Below, piece after piece: positions 13,861 to 25,760 of a DNA stretch of 64,000 bases. Position 1 is the first letter of the stretch; each line of letters begins with the position of its first letter. A model generated the notes under the pieces. The model was not told the origin of the DNA. It saw nothing but the letters and a program-made list of their open reading frames with translations, and searched no databases. The translations under genes and the position numbers were made by a program. This DNA is from Rhinopomastus cyanomelas (taxonomy: Eukaryota > Chordata > Aves > Bucerotiformes > Rhinopomastidae). Location of the stretch: assembly GCA_013400115.1 (NCBI GenBank), contig VXBP01002342.1, forward strand, positions 1 through 64,000, given 5' to 3'.

Positions 13861-14115
13861 ATGGAACCGTAGAATGGTGGGGCTGGGATCTCTGGAGATC
13901 GTCAAGTCCAGCCTCACTGCCACAGAAGCTTCTCCTAGAGCTGATCCCGCAGGAACACATCCAGGTGGGTCTTAAAAATCTCCAGTCAAACTCCACAGCC
14001 TCTCTGAGCAGCCTGTTGCAGTGCCGTTCGCCTCAGTGTGAGAAAGTTCTTTGTGTGTTCAAACTGAATCTCTCTTATTCCAGTTTATGCCCTATTGCTG
14101 GGCAGCACCAAGAAC
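13861..14115 (-). mobile_element. CR1 LINE fragment, 3' end, old
   Basis: Read on the minus strand this is the end of a CR1. The 3' end at the left has GTAGAATGGTGGGGCTGG and GTCAAGTCCAGCC. It is followed by the ORF2 C-terminal region (ACACATCCAGGTGGGTCTTA, then CTCTGAGCAGCCTGTTGCA) and the stretch that encodes the CR1 'lower-case FF' region near 14040-14110. Many substitutions and small gaps break the frame. It appears 5' truncated near 14115. Confidence 0.85.
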
Positions 14116-14809
14116 AGGTGGTTCCTGAGGTTAATGGGAAAGCACAGACTTTAGCAAGCTGCAGGTGGGAGAAATCAGGATGCAAGTCCGTAGGACATGA
14201 TTCACAGAGGAACACTGGATTCTTCTGAGGCCCAGTGCCTCACTGGCTCACTGTCAGCCTGGTCTTCTTTCTTCTACTTTAGGCCTACGTCACCTTCCTA
14301 CATGCCTACACGCTTGTGTCCAAGGTATTTCATCCCATCTCTCTGGGGAAGACTCTCAAAAAACTTAATTAAAAATGAAAAGAATGGGTATCCCTAGAAA
14401 TACAGCAAATATCAGCAACTCTAGCTATCCCCATAGTTACAGGTGTAACATAAAATTAGGAGAAAGTGTCATAACTTGTAAGTTACTATTTCCTTTAAAA
14501 TTGCTTAGGAATTGTTCACCAGTTTTTGATTGTGAGGGAATTCCTTGGCCGTGTTAAATTACACCTTTCCCTCACTGCACATGGCAGACAGCTCATCTCT
14601 TCAACCTCATTTCCTTAGGAAGTCAAGATAAAAGGAGAGCTAGCCACGAGTCCTAACACAATGCTTATATGCATCACAACCTGTCGATTTGAGTTTTACG
14701 TGTGTTTGCTTATGGTCCTTGAGGACTTGATCTGTTTGCGCTCTTGTGAAAACTTTACTGGTTCACCCTTTGCTCACTGCACTGATTAACTCTGTTGATT
14801 TAACCTATT
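14116..14809. other. Unique non-coding DNA between CR1 pieces
   Basis: I see no gene, RNA or recognised repeat here. Confidence 0.5.
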
Positions 14810-14869
14810 CATAGAATCAGAGAGTCACTATGGCTGGAAAGGACCTCCAGGATCCTCAGGTGTAGCCTG
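14810..14869 (-). mobile_element. CR1 LINE fragment, short 3' end
   Basis: About 60 bases, starting CATAGAATCAGAGAGTCA and continuing GGCTGGAAAGGACCTCCAGG, match the terminal CR1 3' untranslated end on the minus strand. The match stops after TGTAGCCTG, so this is an extremely 5' truncated copy. Its wording is close to the copy at 3522, which suggests the same subfamily. Confidence 0.85.
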
Positions 14870-15467
14870 TTCTTTAAAGCAGCATCACCACAGAAAATGT
14901 CCAGTAAAATAAGAGGTACTGTTGCAGGTCACGTGTGCTGTTTCTGTTTGTCAGCAAATACAGGTGCTGATCAAATTGGACAGAGCTTCTTCTTCTCTAT
15001 AGAATGGAAAAGGTTAATTAGTGTCACTTTAGAACACTTTATATTTCCTTGACCTGAACCACTAAGTCGTGCTCTACTTTCCAATTTCTTTAGTAAAGAG
15101 GACTACTTAGAACTGTCAGGGTATTTCCATGCAGAATCAGGCCTATGCTCTTCAGTCTAATTGAATTCTGGATTAAAAAAAAGAATGGTGGAAAATAATT
15201 TCCCATTCTCCACTGTAATTTGCTCACTAATTCTCCCAGTTGTGGAAGCACTCTGTTAACATAATATATCCCCCATGTCTTTTGAGTCACTCCCATTTGA
15301 AGCACAAAGACCTATCTGCGAGCACTGTTTGCACTCTTAGGTTCTGCATTGCTCTCGCTGGCAAACTCAGTCCAGTGTGTGATTGCAGCTGGACTGTGAC
15401 ATTAATGTGGCTGTTTGCACACAGCAAGGGCAACCTGCACTCCTCTGAAATAATGGGTAATGCAAAG
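14870..15467. other. Unique non-coding DNA between CR1 pieces
   Basis: No gene or recognised repeat is visible. Confidence 0.5.
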
Positions 15468-15770
15468 GAGGGTGTAGAGAGATGAGGACTGGTCTCTTCT
15501 CACAAGTAGCAAGTGATAGGACAAAGGGAAAAGGCCTCAAGTTATGCCAGAAGTTTAGTTTGGACATTAGGAAAAGCTTCCTCCTGGAAAGGGGCCTCAG
15601 GCCTCAGAACATGCAGCCCAGGGAGGGTGTTGAATTGCCATCCCGGGATGTGTTTCCAAGTTGTGGGGACCTGAAGCTTAGGGACATGGTTGAGGGGTGG
15701 CCTTGGGACAGCTGGGTTAATGGCTCAATCTTACAGGTCTTTTCCAGCCTAAGCAATTGTACAATTCTGA
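15468..15770 (+). mobile_element. CR1 LINE fragment, ORF2 end plus 3' UTR
   Basis: The plus strand shows the typical order of a CR1 3' part: GACTGGTCTCTTCTCACAAG, then AAGTGATAGGACAAAGGG, then the FF-region, CCCAGGGAGGGTG, TTAGGGACATGGTTGAG and finally CAGGTCTTTTCCAGCCTAAG. It ends near ACAATTCTG, a worn tail. The ORF2 frame is broken by several shifts. It marks the left border of a 16 kb segment without CR1. Confidence 0.88.
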
Positions 15771-18700
15771 CTGCAGTTATTGGTAGTAGAAGCCTCCAAG
15801 CCTGTAGTGCCATCTGTACCAGCCAACGCGTCCACCCGTACCTAGTTGTATTGCTGATTTGGTGTTCGCGGCCTCAGAAAAACCCAGCAAGCCACTGAAG
15901 GACAACAGGCGTGCTCGCACAGGCAAGCTGTTCTGACTCGTGCTCCATTAGCCAACACACCTGTTTCGTCTCTTCTATTAACTTTTATCTTATTGAGACA
16001 ACTCTGCTTTGTTTTCTGTTCTACGAGAAATAAAATCTACAGAAAATAAACCCAGAGGTGGTCATTGCTGTCCACCCAGTTTCTAAAACCTTTGCAGGGA
16101 ACAGGCTTGTAAGGTGCCTGCTCCAAAGGCACCTCCATCAGACCAGCTGCTCCAAGACTGGATTTCTTGGAGCATGGCAGGGCCTCTGCTTTTTGTGGGA
16201 GGATGAAGTGAATTGCGTTGCATACGCAGAGTATGAGTACGTACAGGTGCAAAGAGCTGCAGTGAGTTCAGTGGTTACTCCCTGCAGGTTGTTACCTGTG
16301 GCATTTGTGAAAGAGAAGCTCCAACCAACGTTAAAGGCAATAACAAAGATATTCTCCATCCAACCCACGTTATTACGAACAAGAGTAATTGTCATCAGGT
16401 ATCAACAGAGAAACAACTTGATTGTTCCTAAAATCAACTTGAAATATTAACCAGCATCAGTGACCACATGTGAGGGAGAGCAATGCAGTGAGATTCTTCT
16501 GGCAGCACAGTGAGGTTCTTTCCAGTCTGGGATTAAAACGGGGCAACTTTTCAATAAACCAAAACCATTGCCTTTTGCCTTTCATATGAAGGCAGAGAAG
16601 GCAAATATTTAGCTTTCTTGCTGATGAGAAGTTTCAGAAGGTGTTTTTGTCCTTGTGGAAAATACAGGGACTTTGCCAGCAAGAAGTTAGTTTATTTTCA
16701 TCTCCAGTTTTGATTACTCCCAGTATTAGGAAAGGGCTTGACTGGTGTAGCAGGATCAAACTGCCAGAAATCATTGCAAGCATCCCAATCCATTTAAAGA
16801 CCCAGTCCCAGTGTTGAAACTGGAATGTGTGATTAGTCCCACACTTCCTCCAGACTGTGCTACCCTTTGTTTTTCCCAAGTGATTTCATACCCATGGCCC
16901 ATGGAAATAACACAGGGACACCAACAGCGAATGAGCAGTGATGTGCTGCTCCTCATTCTCCTCCTGGTTAGACAGTGATCTACACAACATCCTTCTACAC
17001 CAGGAAATGCTGGGTGAGGACATCAGATCCACAGGTCCTGGCTCAGAGGGTAACACTGGGAGCCCAGGAAAGGTTTTTCTGATCAACTGGTTTTTCTCTC
17101 CAGCCTTTCCCCAGGGTTTCCTACGGTTACACCACTGTTCCGTTACAACAAACATGCAAGTTGCTGGTGGGTAGAGGGTTGAACAAGGGTTAACACGGGT
17201 CATTCTCCTCTTATTAAAACAATGTCATTCCCCCCCAGCCCAGCCCAAAAGTATCTGTTGCTTCGCTGTTCACACACTGGAGTTAATTTGAAATACATAG
17301 GGTAGACCTGCACAATTGAAAACCGAGCGAGTTCTGCTATTGGGAAATGATTGTACAAACTGAACTGAGACCTCCAGTGCCTCACTGTTACTAAGAAGGG
17401 TTGGGTTTTAGCCACAGACTGTAGCCTGTCTGCCTTGTTTTCCATGATTGTTTTTTTTTCCAGAAAAGCGAAGGCTAAGAAAACAGAAGTACTGCTGCAT
17501 TGCAGAAATTGTCCCAATGAGTTCATAATCCAGGGTAAGTTACACAGCACTGATAAGTAAAGGAAGTTCAACCAGACGGTTTAATCCTCCAATTTCCTGT
17601 CTTCTAATCAGCCACCGACTCCTCGGGCTCTAAATTAGAAACATTCATGGCAATATCCAGGACAGGTGAAGGGAAAGGGAGTAGAAAACAAGAAGAGTAA
17701 GTACTGTTAGGGAAGAGGAAGCTGCATGCAGCAAGCGAAGGTAGCGTGACGCGCGCGTGGCGGTGCGCTGGATACACACGTCCAACTTATGCACAGAATT
17801 TCACAACTCTAACTCTAGCAAATACAGGATTTTGTTCAAAACCTCTATATGGCAGCTGAGCGGGGGACACACACGCGCGTGAGATGGGCCGTCTAAAACA
17901 AAGAGAATCCACACTGCACGCTCCGCTCTGCTCGCACTCCGTTACTTTCACAGGGCCAGCGACGATTATTGCTATGTGTATGTTCTTTGCTATGAAGTGT
18001 AGGTAGGAATCACAAATCAGCGAAACCAGGGCTGGTTCAGCAGCTCTGGGGGATCACCATGAGCAGCATAGCTGAGGGACTGTACATGAACGTGTGTGGA
18101 GACACGCTCTGTGATTTGAACACTACTTTTGAGTGTGTTCTGCTTCTAGACTGCTTCAGCATTGGTGGCAGCAACCAGCTTTCCGTGTGATGAAATCAAA
18201 TCTTTATCTGCTGCACCGTTGTTTTTGATCGCGTCTGCAATGAGATTTTCTAGGGAGGATTCTATTAGTTCCTAATTGACGGAAACATTTTTAGGCGTAT
18301 GTATTTTTTTTTTGACTCCAGAAGTCACCTGAGAGATTTCAGCTGTTCTTGGGAAAAAATGGAGTGGAGAGGTGTGAAGGAAAAGTATTTATCAAGAGCT
18401 TCACTAACAAATGATGCTAAATGAGTTAAATCTTCTAAAGTAACAAAACCGACCATTTCAAGCCAAGTCCTACTGCACTTAATAATAAATTGTCTTCTGA
18501 GTTACAGCATCTAAAGAAAATACAGACATGCACGCTGAGCTATGGATTGATAGCTGGGCAATGAAACTAGAATTGTTTTGGAAAATGACTGGAAAATCTG
18601 CTTGAACTGCCGCCTTCACTCCCAGCCGTTTGCCTGCTAACTCATACATGGAGTCACTTGAAATGGCTACTTATTTATTAATGAGGCTTTTTTCCCCCTT

Positions 18701-19539
18701 CAGATATTTCACAAAGGAAAACAGTTTGGGTTGTGAAAGTGTTAGGACTGAGGTAGCTCAAGTTAGGGGGCAAAGTTGCCTCTCGGCCACTCAGGTAAGG
18801 AAACCCGCAGTCACTCCTTACGCAGCAGCTCTGGGCTGATGGCAGTGTAAACCCTGAGCAGCATTCGGCCCGCAGGGAGTTCAGCTCTGTGTTGCATTGA
18901 GGTTCTGCCTCCAGTGCGTACCTTTGCTGCACATGGATTTCAATCACCCTGTGCAAAGGAATTCTGCAGACAATCCCTCATTAAACCTCCGTAGCAGACA
19001 CATCATGTTGGCTCGCTAGAGCAAATAATTTAAAAAAAACAATCAGCTGGAGACAAATGTTTATAAAAGTAGCACAGCTGCACATATTTGGTACGAGTGC
19101 GAGGCGCAGCACTGGAACTTCTCTGTGACTAACCCTTTAGTGCCTCTGCGACAGCATCACACTTGGGTTACAAACATAGTGACCGCTTTCCCACCCAGCT
19201 AATTCATCTCCTATCTCCAGGCTCCTGCACTGGTTGAAGTATTGGCTGTTACACAGATACTAAAAATAGGCAATTCCTTCTCATAGAAATCCACAGCATT
19301 TGGGGAGAGTTCTTCTGCTCAAATGTCACAATACAATGTAGTAAAAGTTATTAAGTTCCTGCATTTCCTTGACTAAGGCATGAGAAAAAAATAGATGAGG
19401 AGTCCAAAGATTCCCTCAAAGCTGTGGTGACAAGTGCAGTTATTGCTCAGATGTACAAATTGTCTGGGTCCTACTGAAGTAGTTTGGAACATTTACAACT
19501 GTCTGCAAGAAAGAAAAATAATGTGTTGGGGTTTTTTCC

Positions 19540-19810
19540 CCTCTATTGCTTTGACGTCTGGCTGTTTTGGCAAGTAAGATAAAATATATATTAGCCATTC
19601 CATCAGATGGCTGGAGAGAAAAAGTAGCTGCGATGAGGAAAACCGAATTAAAGGAGCATTAATAAAGATTATCTATGAAAGAAAATAAGGTCAAAATTAG
19701 AACTCTGCATTTTAAAGCCACTTTTCCAACATGCAAGCTGCTTTGCCCAATGCTGAAATCCACTCATTTTACTAATCGTGCAATCAAGCGACCTCCATTA
19801 TCTCCAGCCT
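19540..19810. promoter_or_regulatory. Candidate conserved non-coding element
   Basis: AGCCAT (19593-19598) and ATGGCT (19607-19612) flank an E-box-like CAGATG (19604-19609, overlapping the right arm). About 45 bases on come a Hox-like TTAATAAA and a GATA-like GATTATCT near 19659-19673. No open frame or repeat covers the stretch. Motif matches of this size occur by chance, so the call is tentative. Confidence 0.2.
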
Positions 19811-19862
19811 GCTAGCTAGAAACACACTATGGGCTGGGGTGAAAGAGGGAGAGCGTGAGGCT

Positions 19863-19895
19863 GAGAGACAGAAAGAGAGACAGAAAGAGAGAGAG

Positions 19896-19932
<37 letters not shown>
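19863..19932 (+). repeat. GA microsatellite, about 70 bp
   Basis: It starts with imperfect GAGACAGAAA units and becomes a pure GA run of more than 25 bases ending at 19932. The purine-only strand is the plus strand. Confidence 0.95.
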
Positions 19933-19935
<3 letters not shown>

Positions 19936-20619
19936 CTACACGCAGCCTTTTATAAAGCTGTTTCTTTCATTAGAACAGGTCTTTTCATCAAAATGACACA
20001 GAACCTTTGCATTTGGGCGTAATACTCCAGTACAGTACCCAGCTACAGCCTCAAATGGATTTAGAACCTGCCCCAGAAAGAAAACAAACTCCCTGGTTTG
20101 ACACACAAATTGTTTACGATTCATTAAAAAGCAAAATTGCATATCCCAGCGCTGGCAGCTGAGTCCGCCTGGGCGCGGGGGGCATTCACTCCTCTCTTTG
20201 TAGCTGGCAGTGGCAGCACCAAAGCGAAGTTTAGCCCTGTGCAGCTGAGATTTTGTGCAGCCAGACGATGCATGAGGTAATTTCTGAAAGCTTTATTTGT
20301 CTTTAAAACATTAAAATCTTCTCTCTAGCTTACTTTTGATTAAAAGAACATGGCAAATGTGGGGAGGTTTGGGGTGCGGTGGAGGGGGAGTAAAATGCGA
20401 GTTGTCTACTTTTGGTTGCATGTTTTAGATTCGCAGGCTGTAGGAGAAACTGCTTATTGCTCTATCAATAATTGAAACTTTGTTCGAAAATTATTTGCAA
20501 TTAACACATCTATTGTAAAGGTCTTGAATTATTCATTTCAGTTAAAAATAACGTCGCTTCCATCTAGCACAACTTCTACAAAAAGGGCTATTTGAGTGAT
20601 TTCATTTTTTTCTCTTTCT

Positions 20620-20643
20620 GTTGTTGTTGTTGTTGTTGTTGTT
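20620..20643 (+). repeat. GTT trinucleotide repeat, eight units
   Basis: Eight perfect GTT units, preceded by a T/C-rich run (20603-20619). Confidence 0.95.
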
Positions 20644-21279
20644 CTCTTAGAAAATAAATGGTGTGATGTTGGGAGTTTAAGGAGAACTTTCTGCAATGTT
20701 TAATCTAAACAACAGCCTGTGTGGTTATAAAACTGTTTATTTTGAGGCAAGTGCGTTATAAAACGTTTGCAGCATTTTTATATATTACATGCAAAGGGCT
20801 AAAACATCTGTGAAATGGATGTGACTGAGATGAAACTTCCTCGGACACTTTCTAGAGAGTGACGACAACTGCTTAATAGCATTTTGAGGGTTCTTATTAT
20901 TTACAGAACGTGGATGTCCCTCGTCATAAAAGCAGCCGATTAGACAATAAGAGATTAGTGATGATAAAATACACACATGGCTTAGGATAAGGCAAAGGGG
21001 GAAAAAAATCACAGCATGCTATAAATTGTGGGGTTAAAACAGGTACTTGAAAAACTTTGCTTTGGAAATAACAGCTACAGATCAATAGCCTTATTTACAG
21101 GGGTTTAACAGGCTTTTTAGAGAAAAAAAGTCACATGAATAATCAAGAGTTTATGTGCATGCAAATACCCCTTCCCCCTCCAACTTCCCCTGGCAGAAAG
21201 TCTAATTGGAAAATCAGTACTGTAAGGAAAGTGGTTAACCTTCCCCATCCCCACTAACCAAAGGCTGCACGTTACATTG

Positions 21280-21299
21280 CGCTGGCAACCGCTGGCAAA
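21280..21299. repeat. Tandem 10-bp duplication
   Basis: CGCTGGCAAC is followed directly by CGCTGGCAAA, a one-base-different tandem copy. It contains half sites of the NFI type (TGGCA). Confidence 0.8.
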
Positions 21300-21776
21300 C
21301 CTCTAATAGACGGTTAAGGAAAAAAACCATTCAAAGAGTTTAGACAAAACACGACGGGAAAAACACATGAAACAACGGAGCCCAAAACACCTTTAAATAG
21401 AAGCCACATGATAAACACAATGGCCACCACCAAACAGCAGAATAAAAACCTTCCGGATCTCACTTTTAAAAGTCTTTCAAGTCCTCAGAGGTCTTAAACT
21501 CTCCAAATGATACCAAAACTGGTCCAGGGCGGCGAAGGGGGAGGGAGAGCCCCCGACTCGTTTCAGCGTATCTTACAATGAAAGTGATCATGCCTTGTTT
21601 TGTAATTCCACTCGCCAGTCCTTTTTTAGTGATATCTATGTGAAACGAGCTGCGGTTCACGGTCCAGTTAGGAGCGGATAATACACTCATTGTCCCGGCA
21701 GCACAACTTTTCCTCTCACTGGAAGAATTCACGCTTGCCGCAAGAATAATAATTACAGAAAACTAAAAATGCGCTG

Positions 21777-21812
21777 CTAACGAATTAATCCCTAACGGAC
21801 AACGCGCTAACG
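21777..21812 (+). repeat. Three CTAACG motifs at exact 15-bp spacing
   Basis: CTAACG starts at 21777, 21792 and 21807. The bases between the motifs differ, so this is a spaced motif array rather than a recent tandem duplication. The middle copy contains TAACGG, which fits the MYB family site YAACKG. Function is not known. Confidence 0.7.
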
Positions 21813-22965
21813 AGGGCAGTAATGATTTGAGGACTCTCCTCCTCACAACAGGACTTGCATCTTCTGCCACAATGGGCTATTGTGCATCCTCCTAACTCGC
21901 TATACCTCTTATAGATTCAAGATGTCAAAGGTTGTCGGGCCCGGCTGACCATGACATGCTAGTTAACTCGTTCTACGGAGCACGTTGGGACTTCATTGAA
22001 ACTTTAATTGCGCCCAAAAGCAGCTAGAGCCAGACTGTGTGGGATCTGTAACACATGGCTCCAGGTCAGCACAGCCTGGTAACCTGTTCTAACCTAAACG
22101 AGCAGAGGGAAAAGTTAGATTGGGGTCTCCGATGAAAGGCAGCACCTTGCAAAACACGCTCCTCTCACACGTGATGATTTTACACCACAACACGACCGCA
22201 CCGTTCTGGGCTTCTGCAGTGATCGACTGGCTCCGCAACGGACTGAACTTTCCACCTCCCCTCTACAAAATACTGCTTGGTGAGAACGCACACGCGCACC
22301 GGCGCTCGAAAACAGCAGATAAAGTAAAACAAACGGAGTGTGAGGAAGCTGCCCAAGACAAGCGACGCTGCACAAGGCTTGCTCACTCTGCTACTTCGCA
22401 CACTTTGTTTTCTTGTCTTTTAATTTCATTTTTCCCCTCCCTTAAGGAGACTTGAAAAAGCTTCCCCTTGGAAACTGCAGTGCACATGAAGGGGCTGCTG
22501 TTACACAGGGGAAGGCACACAAGTGGGGCAAGTGTGAGGCTGCTCTACTGAAAGAGTGTGAAAAAAATAAAATGTTAATTTGATAAATGTGAGGTCTGGG
22601 ACATTTTGTCAAAGAGGGAGGGAAAGTAGAAAAGGGAGAAAAAAAAAAGCAGCCCTGCTGCCAACTCACCATCCACCAAGTTCTGGCCGAGATGTCGTAG
22701 CAGAGCTGCCATTTGATGGAGCCGTCGGAGGTTTTCCCTGCCATTATGCTGTCAGCAAGCTTCATCTGATGCTAACTCACGGGAGATAAGACACCTAATT
22801 GAGAAAACATTTGCACTGGCATGTTGGGCAACATGTAGCCCGGTCCATACCATATGGAATCATGGGTAAAAAAAAAAATCTCCTTGACAATGAACCAATC
22901 TCTCACAGACCCAGTAGCAAGGTGAAGTGGAGATGAAAAGTCATCTGCTCCTAGCACTGTCTTCT

Positions 22966-22969
<4 letters not shown>

Positions 22970-23000
<31 letters not shown>

Positions 23001-23003
23001 NCT
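22970..23003 (+). repeat. TC microsatellite with one undetermined base
   Basis: A run of TC units with an N at 23001, followed by a 15-base T run (23013-23027). The N shows that the assembly was uncertain here, so the true length may differ. Confidence 0.95.
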
Positions 23004-23403
23004 CCCTCACTCCTTTTTTTTTTTTTTAAATAAGAACCCACTGCTCAACATCAAAGAGAGGCGGTCAAAATTAGGGCTTCATCACTCAGATGATTTTGGT
23101 CTGCAAGTTTTTCCTTTCTTCGTTTTTCTTTTTTTAAGAAGAATAAAGAGATTTAATAGGACAAAGGCAGGTAGTGGACTGCGGAGCGAGATCGCCACAG
23201 GCTATTAGCCTAAAATTTCTGCTTGACAGATGGAACTGCTTAGAGACTATCATGCAATGTTTTGGGTGTGTGTTTTTTTTTCAAAAAAAAGACGTTCAGT
23301 CTGATTCAGTATCTGTTTATCGCAGCTACTTTTCTCATGTGCGTGACCGGGGGGGGGAAAGGAAAAAAAGACAGCAAAAAAAAAAGAAATGAAGATCGAT
23401 TGT

Positions 23404-23537
23404 GCCTTCCTTCCTTCCTTCCTTCATTCCTTCCTTCTTTCCTTCCTTCTTTCCTTCCTTCTTTTCTTCCTTTCTTCCTTCTTTCGTTCCTCCTTCCTTC
23501 CCTCTTTCCTTCCTTCCTTCCTCTCTCTCTTTCTCTG
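23404..23537 (+). repeat. TTCC tetranucleotide pyrimidine tract, 134 bp
   Basis: CCTT/TTCC units with scattered CTTT, CATT and CGTT variants run to a terminal TC run. It is nearly pure pyrimidine on the plus strand. Open frames through it on either strand give only low-complexity peptides and are not genes. A G run (23349-23356) and A runs lie just before it. Confidence 0.95.
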
Positions 23538-25559
23538 ACAATTGTGTAAGTGCTTAAGCAGTGAATTCTAAAGCAACAATATAAACTGTTCGAGTTTATT
23601 TCTCAATCTGGTGACAGAAGCTTTCTGGAGGAATCAAATGCTCTTTCATTTTTTTGAGACCTTACCAGTTTTGGCTTTTTGCTCCTTCTTGATTTTAGAT
23701 ACCGGATCTGATTTTTCAAATGAATGACATTTCATCTGAAGGTCCAAGTGGCCAAAGTGCTCCTTAAGAACGGAACTATTCCCTTCTCATATTTTACTTT
23801 TTGGGGTGTACTTTTTGATATCATATTGATTAAAACTGCTTTTTAATATTACAGTCCTAATACCCTCAGGTGATAACCACCAAAACCTCATGAGGGTTTG
23901 TTTCTGCCTCCTGGACAACGTCTCTGCAATGTGAGGAGTTCCTAATTTGTGTGAGGAATTAACAGATGACTTAGAAAAAAACTCCAAACTAAGCAGCTTT
24001 GAAAAGTTATGAGATCCTGCTGTTGTCCCACATTACAATCCTTTCCTAGAAAACCCAGTAAAAGATAAACAGACATTTGCTCCCATCTCTGTTTCCCACC
24101 GCAGGTGCACTGTAGGACCAAGCAAAGTATTACTTTTAGGTAATTAAATAGTCATTACGTACTGACTATTGAATAGGCGGAGAACGCTTCTCATTTAAAT
24201 CGCCCTGCTGCAGCACAGAGTGACAGTTGCTGGGCTCTGACCACCACCAGTGCACAGGGCACTCCAGTCCACACCGCAGCGTCTCTCCTCGGGTGCTCCG
24301 TAGCAAAATGAACTTCTGAACTGGCCAACGGATGCTGGCCAGGAGCACTCCCTGGGTCTGCGGAGCTGTGGCTGGTGCCGCTCACGCAGAAGCAGCTGTG
24401 CTCTGCGAATCTTTTCATTATTTGGACCCAAGAGGAAAACATGTTAAAAATATCTGATCTTTTCCAAACAACCTCCAGTTCTGTCCGCACCAGAAAGAGT
24501 TGCTTGTGGGCGCGCAGTTCTTGTTTCCATTGTTTCGTGTGTACAAGCACTGTTTAACTTTTGGGCCGCGGCGGACTGGTAGAGCTGGACTGCGCACGTC
24601 ACATAGCTGGCGTTCAGTCCGGCACAGAACTAACTTCCATTGAGCTCCAGTAATACCTCCAGCTTTCTGTGACATGAGAGATAAGCAAATGATTTGGGGT
24701 AGGCACACACTGCTCTTGGAGCACACAGCCCCAGCCTGTGCACAAACACATCCGCACGTGACCTGCGCGACTGCTTGGCACCCCCATTTGCCTTCTTGGT
24801 CCAGGTAGCCGGCACAGGCCTACGGCTACATACAGGAAAGGGCTGGACTAGCATGGGAAGTGTTAAGTTTTAGTCTGAGCCCAGGGCAAAAAAAAAAGGA
24901 CCCTGTGCCTTTGCACTGACTGGCCAAAGCATTTGTCGTCTTGTGTTACCGCAGGTTCACTAACCTGTCCGTCCTGTGTCTTGCTGCTGCTCCACATAAC
25001 CTTGTGAAACACAGACCGAGACACTGAGGCAACAGTCGGCCTTTGGACTGGTGTCAGATTCCATTTTGTGCACCTCACTCTGCTTCTGCTTCTTCAACCA
25101 GCCAGCCTGCCCACCCTGCCCATCAGGTTTCATACCCAGCCGTGCTGCTCGTCGTTCCAGGCAGCGCGGACAGATCTCTGTGTGGTCTATGTGGATTCGC
25201 GCCTCCTGATGCAGTTACAGATCCAGCAACAAACTTTCCCCCAACCGCTGTTCTAACTGCTGCTTCGTGAGGACTCGGCTCATGAGGACTATGCAAGTGT
25301 AGGACTTCTCCCAATTAATTACAAACACTCTGAACAAACATTTTTTTAGAGGAGCGTACAGTTTTCGGCTTATGAATGACAGAAGCATGAAACCATTTCC
25401 TTCCTGACAGGGCAGCAATTATGTGCAGTGAAATGAGGAGTGCTCCTGGTTAGCGGCGGTTTAGATTCGGGACACTTCGGAGCAGCTAACTTTGCCATTG
25501 TTCGTTCTTGTGCTGGGGATGGCGGGTTCGTACCCAGAGAGCAATTGCTCCTTTCATGA

Positions 25560-25760
25560 GCGGCTGTTGTTAATGGCATTAAGACCAGATTAAACACATG
25601 TTAAATATTGCAATTATTGTGGAAAATAAAATTATTTGGTGAGCATAATGGGGAGCAAATCAGGCATTTAACATGATCCAGGAAATGCTACTCCAAACAA
25701 TTGCATTTGTTTTATGCAATTTTTCCCCTTTGATTGCTGACAGATGCCGCTTTGGAAACA
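25560..25760. promoter_or_regulatory. Candidate enhancer-like factor-site cluster
   Basis: Within 50 bases there are a SOX-like AACAAT (25696-25701) overlapping TTGCATTT (25701-25708, near an inverted octamer), a second octamer-like ATGCAAT (25714-25720), a TCF/LEF-like CCTTTGAT (25727-25734) and a MEIS/TGIF core TGACAG (25738-25743). There is no open frame or repeat. Reading this as an enhancer is inference from motif density. Confidence 0.3.

Noticed and set aside
22075..22100. CR1 3'-end-like words CTGTTCTAACCTAAACGA
   Set aside because: Too short, without tail or upstream CR1 order.
22120..22455. 111-codon frame in a CpG-richer stretch
   Set aside because: Competing minus-strand frames of similar length and no recognisable sequence; CpG content is not high enough to call an island by eye.
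22772..23208. Open frames on both strands through the TC and T runs
   Set aside because: They only translate the microsatellite (Arg-Glu or Leu-Ser repeats) and cross an N; no gene.
23262..23549. Open frames with Pro-Ser-Phe or Lys-Glu-Gly repeats
   Set aside because: These are translations of the TTCC tract; low complexity, not a protein.
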